Assembly: GCF_041435335.1 (NCBI RefSeq)
Contig: NZ_CP108430.1
Span: 8,342,001-8,406,000 of the forward strand
DNA: 64,000 bases
Direction: 5' to 3'
Source: Streptomyces sp. NBC_01283
GTDB lineage: Bacteria > Actinomycetota > Actinomycetes > Streptomycetales > Streptomycetaceae
Each line of letters begins with the position of its first letter. The stretch's first letter is position 1. The notes beneath the pieces were generated by a model that was not told the origin of the DNA, ran no database searches, and saw nothing but the letters and a program-made list of their open reading frames with translations. The translations under genes and the position numbers were made by a program. Positions 41,375 to 50,700 of this stretch are shown here, piece after piece.

Positions 41375-42688
41375 TCACGGCAGCAGGCAGTTGCCGAACT
41401 CCGGTTTGCCCTCGAACCGGTCGCCGAGCCACTTGACCGTGTCGTCCTTCGCGAGTTGATCGGTCGTCAGATGCTCGCCCGGATAGACCTTCCACTGGGT
41501 GGTGATGTTCCCCTTGCAGTACGCCTTGCGCGTCGCGTCCTCCGTCTCGACCGGGATGACCTCCTCCAGCGCCCCGCGGTACTGCAGGACCGGGAAGCCG
41601 ATCTCGTACGTGGCTCCGGAGCCGGGACGCCCGATGCCGACGCCGAGCTTCTGGGCGTCGACGACCTGTCCCCACGTCCTGCCGTCCGTGCCCTTGAGCG
41701 CGTAGAGCTGCTCCAGGCTGAGACCGTCCTTGGTGTTGTCCTCGATCTTCTGGCCCGCGAGGGTCGAGATCGTGCCCGCCAGACAGTGCGACCTGGCCTT
41801 CTTCAGGGTTTCCCGGCCCTGGTCGTTCATGAGCTCGTCGAACGGCATCCGGGGGTGTGCGGCCGAAAGACCGAGCACGGCGTCGACCAGGAACCCCGCG
41901 AACGGGCCGCCGTTCAGCCCCTTGGCGACCACTTTCAGATCACCGGGCACACCGCCGGACGCGTCGCCCACGACGTCGAGCTCAGGGGCGTACGAAGCCG
42001 CGAGCTGGGCCGCCCACAGGCTGGCAGCGCCGCCTTCGGAGTAGCCCCACAGGCCGACCTTCGCCCTCGGGTCGAGGCCGCTGCCCGGGATCGCGGACGC
42101 GCTGCGCGCGATGTCGAGGAGCGCGTGCCCGGCGTCGGCGCCGGAGACGTACGGATGGGTCTGGCCGTCCAGGTAGCCCGCCCCGTCCGTCGCGGCGACG
42201 GCGTACCCGGCCTTCAGGAGCGCCGCGATGTTCTCGCCCTCGTACTCGTCCTGGAAGGCGCCCGCCAACTGCTTGGAGAACGCGCACTGCGAACCGAGTC
42301 CCAGCGTCCCGGGGTTGAAGGCCACGACGGGACGGCTGCCGCGCCCCTTCCACTGGGCGTCCGGCACGGCCACGGTGCCGGAGACCGCCACCGGCGTGCC
42401 CGTGTTGTCCTTCGAGCTGTACTGGACCTTCCAGGCGTGCGTCGGGATGTTGCCCGGCACGTGGGGGAGCGCGGTCGTCCGGCAGGCGATGACGCTGCCG
42501 GGATCACTCGGGACGGAACCCGGCACCTGGTAGATCCGCTCGTCCGGGGCGTCGCACGCCGCCGAGGCGTCCGGGGCCGCGGCGGCGCCCGCCGTCAGGG
42601 TCGGCACGCCGAGACCCAAGCCCGCCAGGGCGAAGGCCGAGGTCAGCGCGAGCAGTCTCTTCTTCCGTTTCGCTCGTGGCCTGTGCAC
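41375..42688 (-). CDS. exported secretory-lipase-family alpha/beta hydrolase
   Basis: The 437-residue protein has a signal peptide (about 10-44, basic start RPRAKRKK, then a hydrophobic run ending AGAAAA) and the nucleophile elbow GYSEGG (S217). An aspartate and a histidine (GEHL) follow later, the pattern of the Lip/secretory lipase family that hydrolyses acyl esters outside the cell. The start is a GTG at 42688 with AAGGAG 7 nt upstream; an upstream in-frame ATG at 42778 has none. The upstream DNA holds CTAGGGGTT repeats. Confidence 0.88.
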   Translation of the reverse strand: MHRPRAKRKKRLLALTSAFALAGLGLGVPTLTAGAAAAPDASAACDAPDERIYQVPGSVPSDPGSVIACRTTALPHVPGNIPTHAWKVQYSSKDNTGTPVAVSGTVAVPDAQWKGRGSRPVVAFNPGTLGLGSQCAFSKQLAGAFQDEYEGENIAALLKAGYAVAATDGAGYLDGQTHPYVSGADAGHALLDIARSASAIPGSGLDPRAKVGLWGYSEGGAASLWAAQLAASYAPELDVVGDASGGVPGDLKVVAKGLNGGPFAGFLVDAVLGLSAAHPRMPFDELMNDQGRETLKKARSHCLAGTISTLAGQKIEDNTKDGLSLEQLYALKGTDGRTWGQVVDAQKLGVGIGRPGSGATYEIGFPVLQYRGALEEVIPVETEDATRKAYCKGNITTQWKVYPGEHLTTDQLAKDDTVKWLGDRFEGKPEFGNCLLP

Positions 42689-42731
42689 GGGGTGCTCCTT
42701 CGGTCGGTTCGAGTTCGATTCGAGTTCGCTT

Positions 42732-42758
42732 CTAGGGGTTCTAGGGGTTCTAGGGGTT
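42732..42758. repeat. 9-bp tandem repeat CTAGGGGTT, three perfect copies
   Basis: CTAGGGGTT is repeated at 42732, 42741 and 42750, about 45 nt upstream of the lipase start. The next bases (TCGAG) belong to a second run of GTTCGA-like repeats at 42708-42730. This could modulate the lipase promoter. Confidence 0.8.
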
Positions 42759-42896
42759 CGAGGGGGACGGCTGCGCACGCCGTGAAGTTACGGAGCGGTG
42801 ATCGGGCGTCGATAGTCAGCAGAGCCACAGCCCGCCGGGCGGGAACTGTGCGCGGGGCACAAGTGGGAACCCGCCCTCCTGCGCCACGATCAGGTC

Positions 42897-44195
42897 ATGA
42901 CCGAGCCACAGGTGACGGCCCCGGACCCACGACCGTGGCTCCGCTTCTACGCCGCCGGGGTACCTCACCGGCTGCGCGTCCCCGACGTCACGCTCCCCGG
43001 CCTGCTCGAAGCGGCGGCCCGGCGCCATGGCCGCCGGTCCGGCTTCCGGGGGCTGCACCGCGCTGCGGGCACATGCGCCGATACGTTGCGGACGCTGGGT
43101 GTCCGGCACGGTGACCGGGTGGCGTTGGTGCTGCCCAACTGTCCGTGGTTCGCGGTGGCGTGGCATGCGGTGCTGCGGATCGGGGCGGTTGCGGTGACGA
43201 TCGACCCGGAGGCCTCATGGCAGACCCTGCGGCATCAACTCGCCGATTCGGGTGCCGTGTTGGTGGTCGCGGGCGAGTCGGCGGGGGAGCGGATCGACGC
43301 GGTGCGTGGTGACACGTACGTACGGGATGTCGTCACCGTTCCGGCCGGCGGGGAGTGGCCGCGTGGCGGCCGCCTGCGGAAGCCGGCCAGGCCGAAGCCG
43401 GGAGGTCGCGGGCCGGAGTCAGGCCATCGCGGGCCGGAGCCCAGCGACCTTGCCGCCCTCGCGTACGTCGCCGCCGACGGGCCCGCGGCGATGCTCACGC
43501 ACACGAACCTCGTCGCGGCGGCCCAGCAACTGGCCCTGTGGCACCCCCAGTTGCGTGCCGGCCGGGAGACCGCTCTGGCCGTCACGCCCTTGTGGCGTCC
43601 GCACGGCCTGCTGTTCGGCCTGACCGCCCCGCTGCTCACCGGGATGCGGACCGTCCTCCTGCCGACCGCCGGCCCGCAGACGCTCCTGCGCACGGCGCGC
43701 CGCCGGAAAGTGACCCTCCTGTCGGCCGAGCCCGCCGACTGTCGGAGCCTTCTCCGGTGCCCGGCCCACGAGTTGGAGGCCCTCGCCACGGTGCGGACCT
43801 GGCTGACCGGGATGCTGGACGCCGCGACCGCCGACCGTGTCCGCGAGTCGGTCGACGCGGTGCTCGTCGAGGGCTACGGCCTCCCGGAGGCAGCAGGTGC
43901 CGTCCTCGCCAACCCGCGCGGTGCCAACGCCCGCCCCGGCACGTCAGGGCTGCCCCTGCCCGGTACCGAGATCCGCATCGGCCAGGAGGGCGCCCCCGGC
44001 GTGGAGCTGCCCGTGGGGCACGCCGGTGAACTCCTGGTGCGGGGGCCGCAGGTGTGCGCGGGCTACTGGGGTGACCCGGCGGAGACGGCGCGGCGGCTGC
44101 TGCCCGGTGGGTGGCTGCGTACGGGCGACATCGCGGTACTGGGCCCGGACGGCTATGTGACCGTGCTCGGCGGCACGGGCTCGTCGAGGGGGTAG
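42897..44195 (+). pseudogene. degenerate acyl-CoA synthetase (AMP-binding), missing key parts
   Basis: The 432-residue product resembles long-chain acyl-CoA ligases (VALVLPNCPWFAVAWHAVLRIGAV, AMLTHTNLV, GYGLPEAAGAV and LRTGDIAVLGPDGYV), but three parts are gone. The ATP-binding TSGTTGxPK loop before MLTH is absent (it reads AYVAADGPAAMLTH), a stretch after GFRG is deleted, and the whole C-terminal lid domain with its catalytic lysine is missing. The reading frame itself stays open, so it may still be made as an inactive protein. It lies next to the FAAL-PKS locus and may be a former pathway member. Confidence 0.75.
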
Positions 44196-44305
44196 CGGGG
44201 TCGTCAAGGAGGCAGAGGGGCGGATCGCACCGGCGTGGCTGGGCCCGCGGCCCTGTCTCGGGTCCACGCCGTGCCAGACGCTTCGGGGGCGACGGCATCA
44301 GTGCG

Positions 44306-45754
44306 TCACTGGCGCACCGGGGGACAGGTTGGTCTGACTCCGGAAGGTGTCCCTGACCGCCGGTGGCGGGCGGGGCGCCGGAGCGTTGTGGCGGTGACGG
44401 CGGCGCCCAACAGGACGCAGAGAGCTGCCAGTTGCAACCCCGTGTCGTAGCCGTCCAGGAAGGCGCTGCGGGGATCGGCGCCGTCCCGCAGCGCGGTGCG
44501 TTCCGTGCGGGTCAGCACCACGCCGACCAGGACGACCCCGAACACCCCGGAGATCTCACGGGCCGCGCTCACCAGACCCGAAGCCATGCCGGTGCGCGTC
44601 GCGGGGACATCGGCGACGGAACGTACCGTCAGGGGAGTCGTCAGGGCCGACCCGACGCCGATCACGAGCAGCCCCGGCTGCAGATCCCAGTACTGCGCGT
44701 GCAACCCCGTGCCCGACACCCACACCAGGCCGCCCGCGACCAGCACGAGCCCTCCGGCGATCGACCAGTGCGCCCCCACCGCCTTGGCCGCGCGCTCGGC
44801 GAACGGCGTCGTCACGAGCAGTGCGCCCGCCAGCGGCAGGAAAGCGAGACCGGCCTTGGTGGGGGAGAAGCCGAGCACGCGCTGGAGGTAGAGCGCGGTG
44901 AAGAAGAACACGCCGTTGACGCCGATGCCCCACAGCACCTGAGCCGCCGCGCCGCCGCTCAGCGACCGGTTGCGCAGCAGCCGCAGATCCACCAGCGGCA
45001 GGAACGTGCGCGACTCGACGACGACGAACAGGATCCCGGTGGCCGCCGAGAGCCAGAGGCAGAGCGGCACCGGCGGCGTGCTGAAACTGTGCTCGCCGCC
45101 CCTGACCAGGCCGTACGTGAGGAGGAAGAGGGAGGTCGTGGACAGTGCGACGCCGGGCAGGTCCAGGAGCGGCAGCAGGCCGCGGCGCACGGGTGTGACG
45201 GCTCGGGGCACGGCGGGTACGAGGAGCAGGGCGAGCGCGCCGAAGGGGACGTTGAGCAGGAACACCCAGCTCCAGTCCCACCGTTCGGTGACGTACCCGC
45301 CCACCACAGGGCCGAGCGCCAGCGCGACCGCCAGGGCCGCCGTCCACAGGCCGACCGCCACGGCGCGCCTGCGGGCGGGCAGATCGGCGGCGACCACCGC
45401 GAGCGAGGCCGGGATGACGAGCGCCGCCCCCACACCCTGCACGGTACGCGCCGCGATGAGCGTCCCGCCGCTGTCCGCGAGGGCGGCCGCCGGCGATGCC
45501 GCGGTGAACACGATGATGCCCGCCGCGAGCACCGTCCGACGGCCCAGCAGATCCGTGAGCCTGCCGCCGGCCGGAAGGAGCGAGCCGAAGCTCAGCACGT
45601 AGCTGGTGGCCACCCACTCCAAGTCGGTGACCGTCAGGCCGAGATCGCGCTGCACGGTCGGCAGGGCGACGTTGATGACGGTGTTGTCCAGGGTCGTGAT
45701 GAAACCGGCAAGGGCGAGCATCGCCAGAAGAGCGGTCAGCCTGCCCCGGCCCAC
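44306..45754 (-). CDS. MFS drug/lipid exporter, DHA2 (EmrB/QacA) type, 14 helices
   Basis: The 482-residue protein has about 14 membrane helices and the DHA2 motifs LDNTVINVALP, GRLTDLLGRR and ALGPVVGG, characteristic of proton-driven exporters of antibiotics and other amphiphiles. The start is a GTG at 45754 with GGGGAG 7 nt upstream. It is divergent from the FAAL-PKS operon and could export its product. Four TGTCA/TGACA motifs lie in the shared upstream region. Confidence 0.92.
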   Translation of the reverse strand: MGRGRLTALLAMLALAGFITTLDNTVINVALPTVQRDLGLTVTDLEWVATSYVLSFGSLLPAGGRLTDLLGRRTVLAAGIIVFTAASPAAALADSGGTLIAARTVQGVGAALVIPASLAVVAADLPARRRAVAVGLWTAALAVALALGPVVGGYVTERWDWSWVFLLNVPFGALALLLVPAVPRAVTPVRRGLLPLLDLPGVALSTTSLFLLTYGLVRGGEHSFSTPPVPLCLWLSAATGILFVVVESRTFLPLVDLRLLRNRSLSGGAAAQVLWGIGVNGVFFFTALYLQRVLGFSPTKAGLAFLPLAGALLVTTPFAERAAKAVGAHWSIAGGLVLVAGGLVWVSGTGLHAQYWDLQPGLLVIGVGSALTTPLTVRSVADVPATRTGMASGLVSAAREISGVFGVVLVGVVLTRTERTALRDGADPRSAFLDGYDTGLQLAALCVLLGAAVTATTLRRPARHRRSGTPSGVRPTCPPVRQ

Positions 45755-45854
45755 GTGCGGCTCCCCTCGATCGCGATGCGGTTCCGCTGCCGGATTCTCC
45801 GGGCCCGCGGCTGCCGTCGCTGCTGCCCGCGACGCCGAATCCGGTGTGGCGCCT

Positions 45855-45893
45855 TGTCAGTGAAGTGACAGAGGTTGTCAGACGATCTGTCAG
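45855..45893. promoter_or_regulatory. cluster of TGTCA/TGACA motifs between exporter and FAAL genes
   Basis: TGTCAG at 45855, TGACA at 45866, TGTCA at 45876 and TGTCAG at 45888 are spaced at about one helical turn. The region controls two divergent genes. The binding protein is unknown. Confidence 0.35.
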
Positions 45894-45999
45894 CAACCCG
45901 TCTTACTCACGGGTCACACCGGGGCGGAACCTGGTGCACCGCTCGTGCAGGTCCCCGCGCCGCCCGTCCCGGTCCCCGCGCTGTCCAGTTGGAGCCGCC

Positions 46000-47799
46000 A
46001 TGTCCGCCCCGCAGACACCTCAGCCGCCCGAAGGTCCCCTGCTGACCGACCACTTGGCGCACTGGGCCGCCGACCGGCCGTACCAACGCGCCTTCACCTA
46101 CGTGGAGTTCCCCGATCCGTCGTCCCCCGGCCTGCACCACACCCTCGGCTGGCAGGGTCTCGATGTCCGCGCCCGCGCGATCGCCGGACGGCTCGCGGCG
46201 ATCGCGGGCCCCGGCGAACGAGCGGCCCTGCTGCTCCCGCAGGGCCTCGACTACGCGGCTGCGTTCCTCGGCTGTCTCTACGCGGGGGTGATCGCGGTCC
46301 CGTTGTTCAGCCCCGGACTCCCCGGCCATGAGGGCCGGTTGGCGGCGGTCCTCGCCGACTGCGAGCCGTCCTGTGTGCTGGCCGACGCGGGAACGGCTCC
46401 CGGGGTCGAGCGATTCATGGCCGCACACGGACTGCCGCCGGTGCCTGTCGTTCTGGTCGACCAGCCGGGCGATACCCCGGCGTTCGCCCTTCCCGAGCGG
46501 CTCGAACCGGACGACATCGCCTACCTCCAGTACACCTCCGGCTCCACGCGCAGCCCGGCCGGCGTCGTGATCAGCCATGCCAACGTGGTGGCCAACGCCC
46601 GGCAGGCCATCGAAGCCTTCGAGGCCGAGGCGGCGGGCCACACGACGGTCGGCTGGCTGCCGCTCTTCCACGACATGGGTCTCGTCCTGAGCGTGGCCGC
46701 GCCCGTCGTCGGCGGCTTCCCCTCGGTCCTCATGGACCCGGTCGCCTTCCTCGAACACCCCGTGCGCTGGCTGCGGCTGCTCGCCGCATACCCCGGGACG
46801 ATCAGCGCGGCCCCCAACTTCGCGTACGACTACTGCGCGAGCAGGGTCGACAGGGACGAGGCGGCCGAGCTGCGCCTGGGGCGGGTCAAGGTCCTCATCA
46901 ACGGCAGCGAACCCGTGCGCGCCGGCACGGTCGACCGCTTCCGCGACGCGTTCGCCGACGCGGGACTCGCCGCCGCGGCGCACTGCCCGGCGTACGGCCT
47001 CGCCGAGGCCACCGTGTTCGTCACGACGGACACCTTCGACGCACCGCCCACCGTCCTGGCCTGCGATCCGTTGGCCCTGTCCGAAGGTCGCCTCGACGTA
47101 GGGGAGTTGACCGACCCGGATGTGACGCACCTGGTCGCCTGCGGCACTCCGGCAGGGCAGGAGCTGCGCATCGCCGACCCGGCCACCGGCGCCGCACGGG
47201 CTACGGGGGAGGTCGGCGAGATCCTGCTGCGCGGCCCCAACATCGGCCTCTGCTACTGGAAACGGAACGGACTCTCGGAGGAGGTGTTCGGCTTCCGACC
47301 GCCCGACGCCACCGGCGGGGACGGCGAGCCGGGATGGCTGCGCACGGGCGACCTCGGCGCGCTCCACGAAGGGCGGCTCTACGTCACCGGGCGGCTCAAG
47401 GACCTGATCATCGTGGACGGCAGGAACCACTACCCCCAGGACGTCGAGGAGACCGTGCAGTCCGCCGTCGGCCTCGTGCGCAGGGACCGGCTCGCCGCGT
47501 TCTGCGTGCCCTGGACCGGCACGGAGACCGACGTCCTGGTCGTCGTCGCGGAGCACCGGCGGGGCGCGGAGCCCACGGAACAGGACCGGCTCGCCGCCCT
47601 GCGCACCGCCACGGCAGCCGTGTCGGCCCGGCACGGACTGCGCCTCGCCGAACTCCTCCTCATCCCGCCGGGCTCGCTGCCCAGGACGAGCAGCGGCAAG
47701 GTCGCGCGGGCCGCGGGCCGGGCGCGCTACCTGCTCGGCGCGTTCGGCGACGGCGGCCGGAGCGACGACGGCCGGAGCGGCACGGAGGACGCGCGATGA
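46000..47799 (+). CDS. fatty-acyl-AMP ligase (FAAL, FadD32-like)
   Basis: The 599-residue enzyme activates a fatty acid as the adenylate and loads it onto an ACP. The ATP-binding YTSGSTRSPAGV begins at Y178, and the FAAL-type WLPLFHDMGL, then GYGLAEATVF-like AYGLAEATVF, K467 in RLKDLIIVDGRNHYP and the catalytic K567 in RTSSGKVAR follow. The HYPQDVE form is typical of FAALs. Its stop overlaps the PKS start (ATGA). That, and the PKS's N-terminal ACP, show that the acyl adenylate is handed to the PKS. GGAG sits 5 nt upstream of ATG 46000. Confidence 0.93.
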   Translation: MSAPQTPQPPEGPLLTDHLAHWAADRPYQRAFTYVEFPDPSSPGLHHTLGWQGLDVRARAIAGRLAAIAGPGERAALLLPQGLDYAAAFLGCLYAGVIAVPLFSPGLPGHEGRLAAVLADCEPSCVLADAGTAPGVERFMAAHGLPPVPVVLVDQPGDTPAFALPERLEPDDIAYLQYTSGSTRSPAGVVISHANVVANARQAIEAFEAEAAGHTTVGWLPLFHDMGLVLSVAAPVVGGFPSVLMDPVAFLEHPVRWLRLLAAYPGTISAAPNFAYDYCASRVDRDEAAELRLGRVKVLINGSEPVRAGTVDRFRDAFADAGLAAAAHCPAYGLAEATVFVTTDTFDAPPTVLACDPLALSEGRLDVGELTDPDVTHLVACGTPAGQELRIADPATGAARATGEVGEILLRGPNIGLCYWKRNGLSEEVFGFRPPDATGGDGEPGWLRTGDLGALHEGRLYVTGRLKDLIIVDGRNHYPQDVEETVQSAVGLVRRDRLAAFCVPWTGTETDVLVVVAEHRRGAEPTEQDRLAALRTATAAVSARHGLRLAELLLIPPGSLPRTSSGKVARAAGRARYLLGAFGDGGRSDDGRSGTEDAR

Positions 47800-50700
47800 G
47801 CCAGGCGGGTCAGGCGGAGATCCGGGCCGCCATCGTCGACAGCCTGAGCACCTGGTACGGCCTCGGGGCCGACGAGATCGCCGACGACCGCCCGCTGGCG
47901 GAGCTGGGTCTCACCTCACGCGACGCTGTCGTCCTCACGGCACGCCTCAGCGACCTCGCGGGCACCCGGCTGCCCGCGACGCTGCTCTGGGAGGCGTCGA
48001 CGATCGGTGCGCTCACGGAGCGGGTGGCGCGCGGCGAACCGGAGCACGGCGGGTCGCCGTCGGTGCGGAGGGCCGCGGGCACACCGCCCGCGGAAGCCGA
48101 CGCGCTGGTCGCGGTCATCGGCGTCGGCTGCCGGCTGCCCGGTGGCGTCACCTCGCCCGCCGCCTTCTGGCGGCTCCTGAGCGAGGGCCGCGACGCCGTG
48201 GGCACCGTCGGCGACGACCGCTGGGCACCCTTCGTGCGGGAGGGCAGGAGCCTGCCTGACGACCTCAGCAGGCACGGCGGCTTCCTCGGTGACGGGGGCA
48301 TCGACGGCGTGGCGGGCTTCGACGCCGAGTTCTTCGGCATCGGCGCGGACGAGGCCACCGCCATGGACCCGCAACAGCGCATGCTCCTGGAGGTCGCCCG
48401 CGAGGCCGTCGACCACGCGGCACTCTCCGCGCCGTCCCTCGCGGGCACCCGTACCGGAGTCTTCGTGGGCATCAGCGGCAACGAATACGCCCATCTCACC
48501 ACCGCGGAACCGGAGTCGATCGGCGCCTGGACCCCACCGGGCGCGGCCCTGAGCATCGCCGCGAACCGCCTCTCCTACCTCCTGGACCTGCGTGGCCCGA
48601 GCATGGCGGTCGACACGGCGTGCTCCTCCTCGCTCGTCGCCGTGCACCACGCGGTACGCAGCCTCGGCGCGGGGGAGAGCGACATGGCGCTCGCCGCCGG
48701 GGTGAACCTGCTCCTCTCCCCGGCGGTGACGCTCGGCTTCCAGCGTGCGGGGGCGCTGGCCGCCGACGGGCGCTGCAAGGCGTTCGACGTGTCGGCCGAC
48801 GGCATGGTGCGCGGCGAGGGATGCGGGGTCGTCGTCCTCAAGCGCCTGGCGGACGCCGAACGCGACGGCGACCGTGTCCTCGCGGTCATCGAGGCCACCG
48901 CGGTCAACTCCGACGGGCGTTCCAACGGACTCACCGCGCCCAGCGCGGACGCCCAGCGCACACTCCTTGAGCAGTGCCATGCCACCGAGGCCGCTTCGGT
49001 GGACTACGTGGAGGCGCACGGCACGGGCACGGCGCTCGGCGACCCGATCGAGGCGTCCGCGCTCTCCGCCGCGCTCGGCGCGGCGCAGGGGCGGGCCGCC
49101 GACCAGCCGCTGCTCATCGGCTCGGTGAAGACGAACATCGGCCACCTGGAGGCCGCGGCGGGCATCGCCGGGTTCATCAAGACGGTCCTTGCCCTGCACC
49201 ACGACGAGATCCCGCCCCACCTGCACTTCACCGCACCGGGCCCGCACGCCGACCTCGACGCGCTGGGTCTGCGCGTCGTCACGGGACCCGAGCCGTGGCC
49301 CCGCTACTCGGGCACGGCACGGGCGGGAGTCTCGGCGTTCGGCTTCGGAGGCACCAACGCGCACGTGGTCCTCGCCGAACACCGCGTGCCGCGCGGCCCA
49401 CGCCCAGCGTTCACCGCCCCGGCCGTGGCCCTGCTCGACGGCGTCACCGAGGACCGCGTCCGCGCGTACGCGGGAGAGCTGGCCCAGTGGCTGACGGGAC
49501 CGGACAGCCGCTCCGTCCGCCCGGCGGACCTGGGCCGCACCCTCTCCGGCCGCGCGGGGCGTGGCCGCCACAAGGCGGCGGTCGTCGCCCGCGACCGCGA
49601 TGAGCTGACCACGGCCCTGGCCCGCCTGGCCGGACGGGAGCCCGACGGGCGGGTGGTGATGGGGGCGCCCGCGTCCGGGGGCGGGCCCGGGGCGGTGTGG
49701 GTGTTCTCCGGGTACGGGTCGCAGTGGCCCGGCATGGGAAGCGAACTCCTCGCCACGGAGCCGGAGTTCTCCGCGGCCGTCGACCGCCTCGAACCGCTGC
49801 TGCGCGAGCAGGCCGGCATCTCCCTGCGGGACTGCATGGACCTCGGGGCCGAGCTGACATCGACGGCCGTCGTCATGCCCGCCCTCTTCGGGATGCAGGT
49901 CGCCCTCGCCGAGCTGTGGAGGTCGTACGGCTTCGAGCCCGCGGCCGTGATCGGCCACTCCCTGGGGGAGATCGCCGCGGCCGTGGCCTGTGGCGCCCTC
50001 GACGTGGCCACCGGCGCGCGCGTCGTCACGATCCGTTCGCGGCTCCTCGCCGGGCTCACGGGCGGCGCCATGGCCGTGGTGGACCGCCCCGGCGAGCACA
50101 TCGCGGCCCTGACCGCCGACTTCCGCACGCTGCAGGTCGCCGTGCACGCATCCCCCGCGCAGAGCGTGGTCACCGGCTCCGCGGACGACGTGCGCGGCCT
50201 CATCGACCACGTCACCAGGGAGGGCGGCTTCGCCCGCTCCCTGCGCGTCACCGGCGCCGGGCACTCGCCCGACGTCGATCCGCTGCTCGGCGAGTTCGCC
50301 CGGGAACTCGGCGCCGTGCGACACGCCCGGCCCGGCTGCCGCCGTTACTCCACCGTCCTCGCCGACCCGCGCGACCCCGCTCCCTGCGACGCCGACTACT
50401 GGCTGGCCAATCTTCGGCGCCCCGTCCGCTTCACGCAGGCCGTACGCGCAGCCGCCGAGGACGGCCACCGGCTGTTCGTCGAAGTGGCGCCGCACCCCAC
50501 GCAGTTGCACCCGCTGACCGAGACACTGCGGGACGCGGGGGCCGAAGGCTCGCTGATCCTGCCGACCCTGCGCCGCGGCACCGACGACGCCCTCACCTTC
50601 CGTACGTCGCTGGCATCGCTGCTCGTACGAGGCGTCGGCGGGCCCGCGTCCCTTCAGGGCCTGCATCCAGATGCGCGCGTCGTCGACGTCCCGACGCCCC

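Noticed and set aside
42897..44195. A working acyl-CoA ligase that supplies the PKS
   Set aside because: The ATP-binding loop and the C-terminal catalytic domain are missing; the FAAL at 46000 can do this job.
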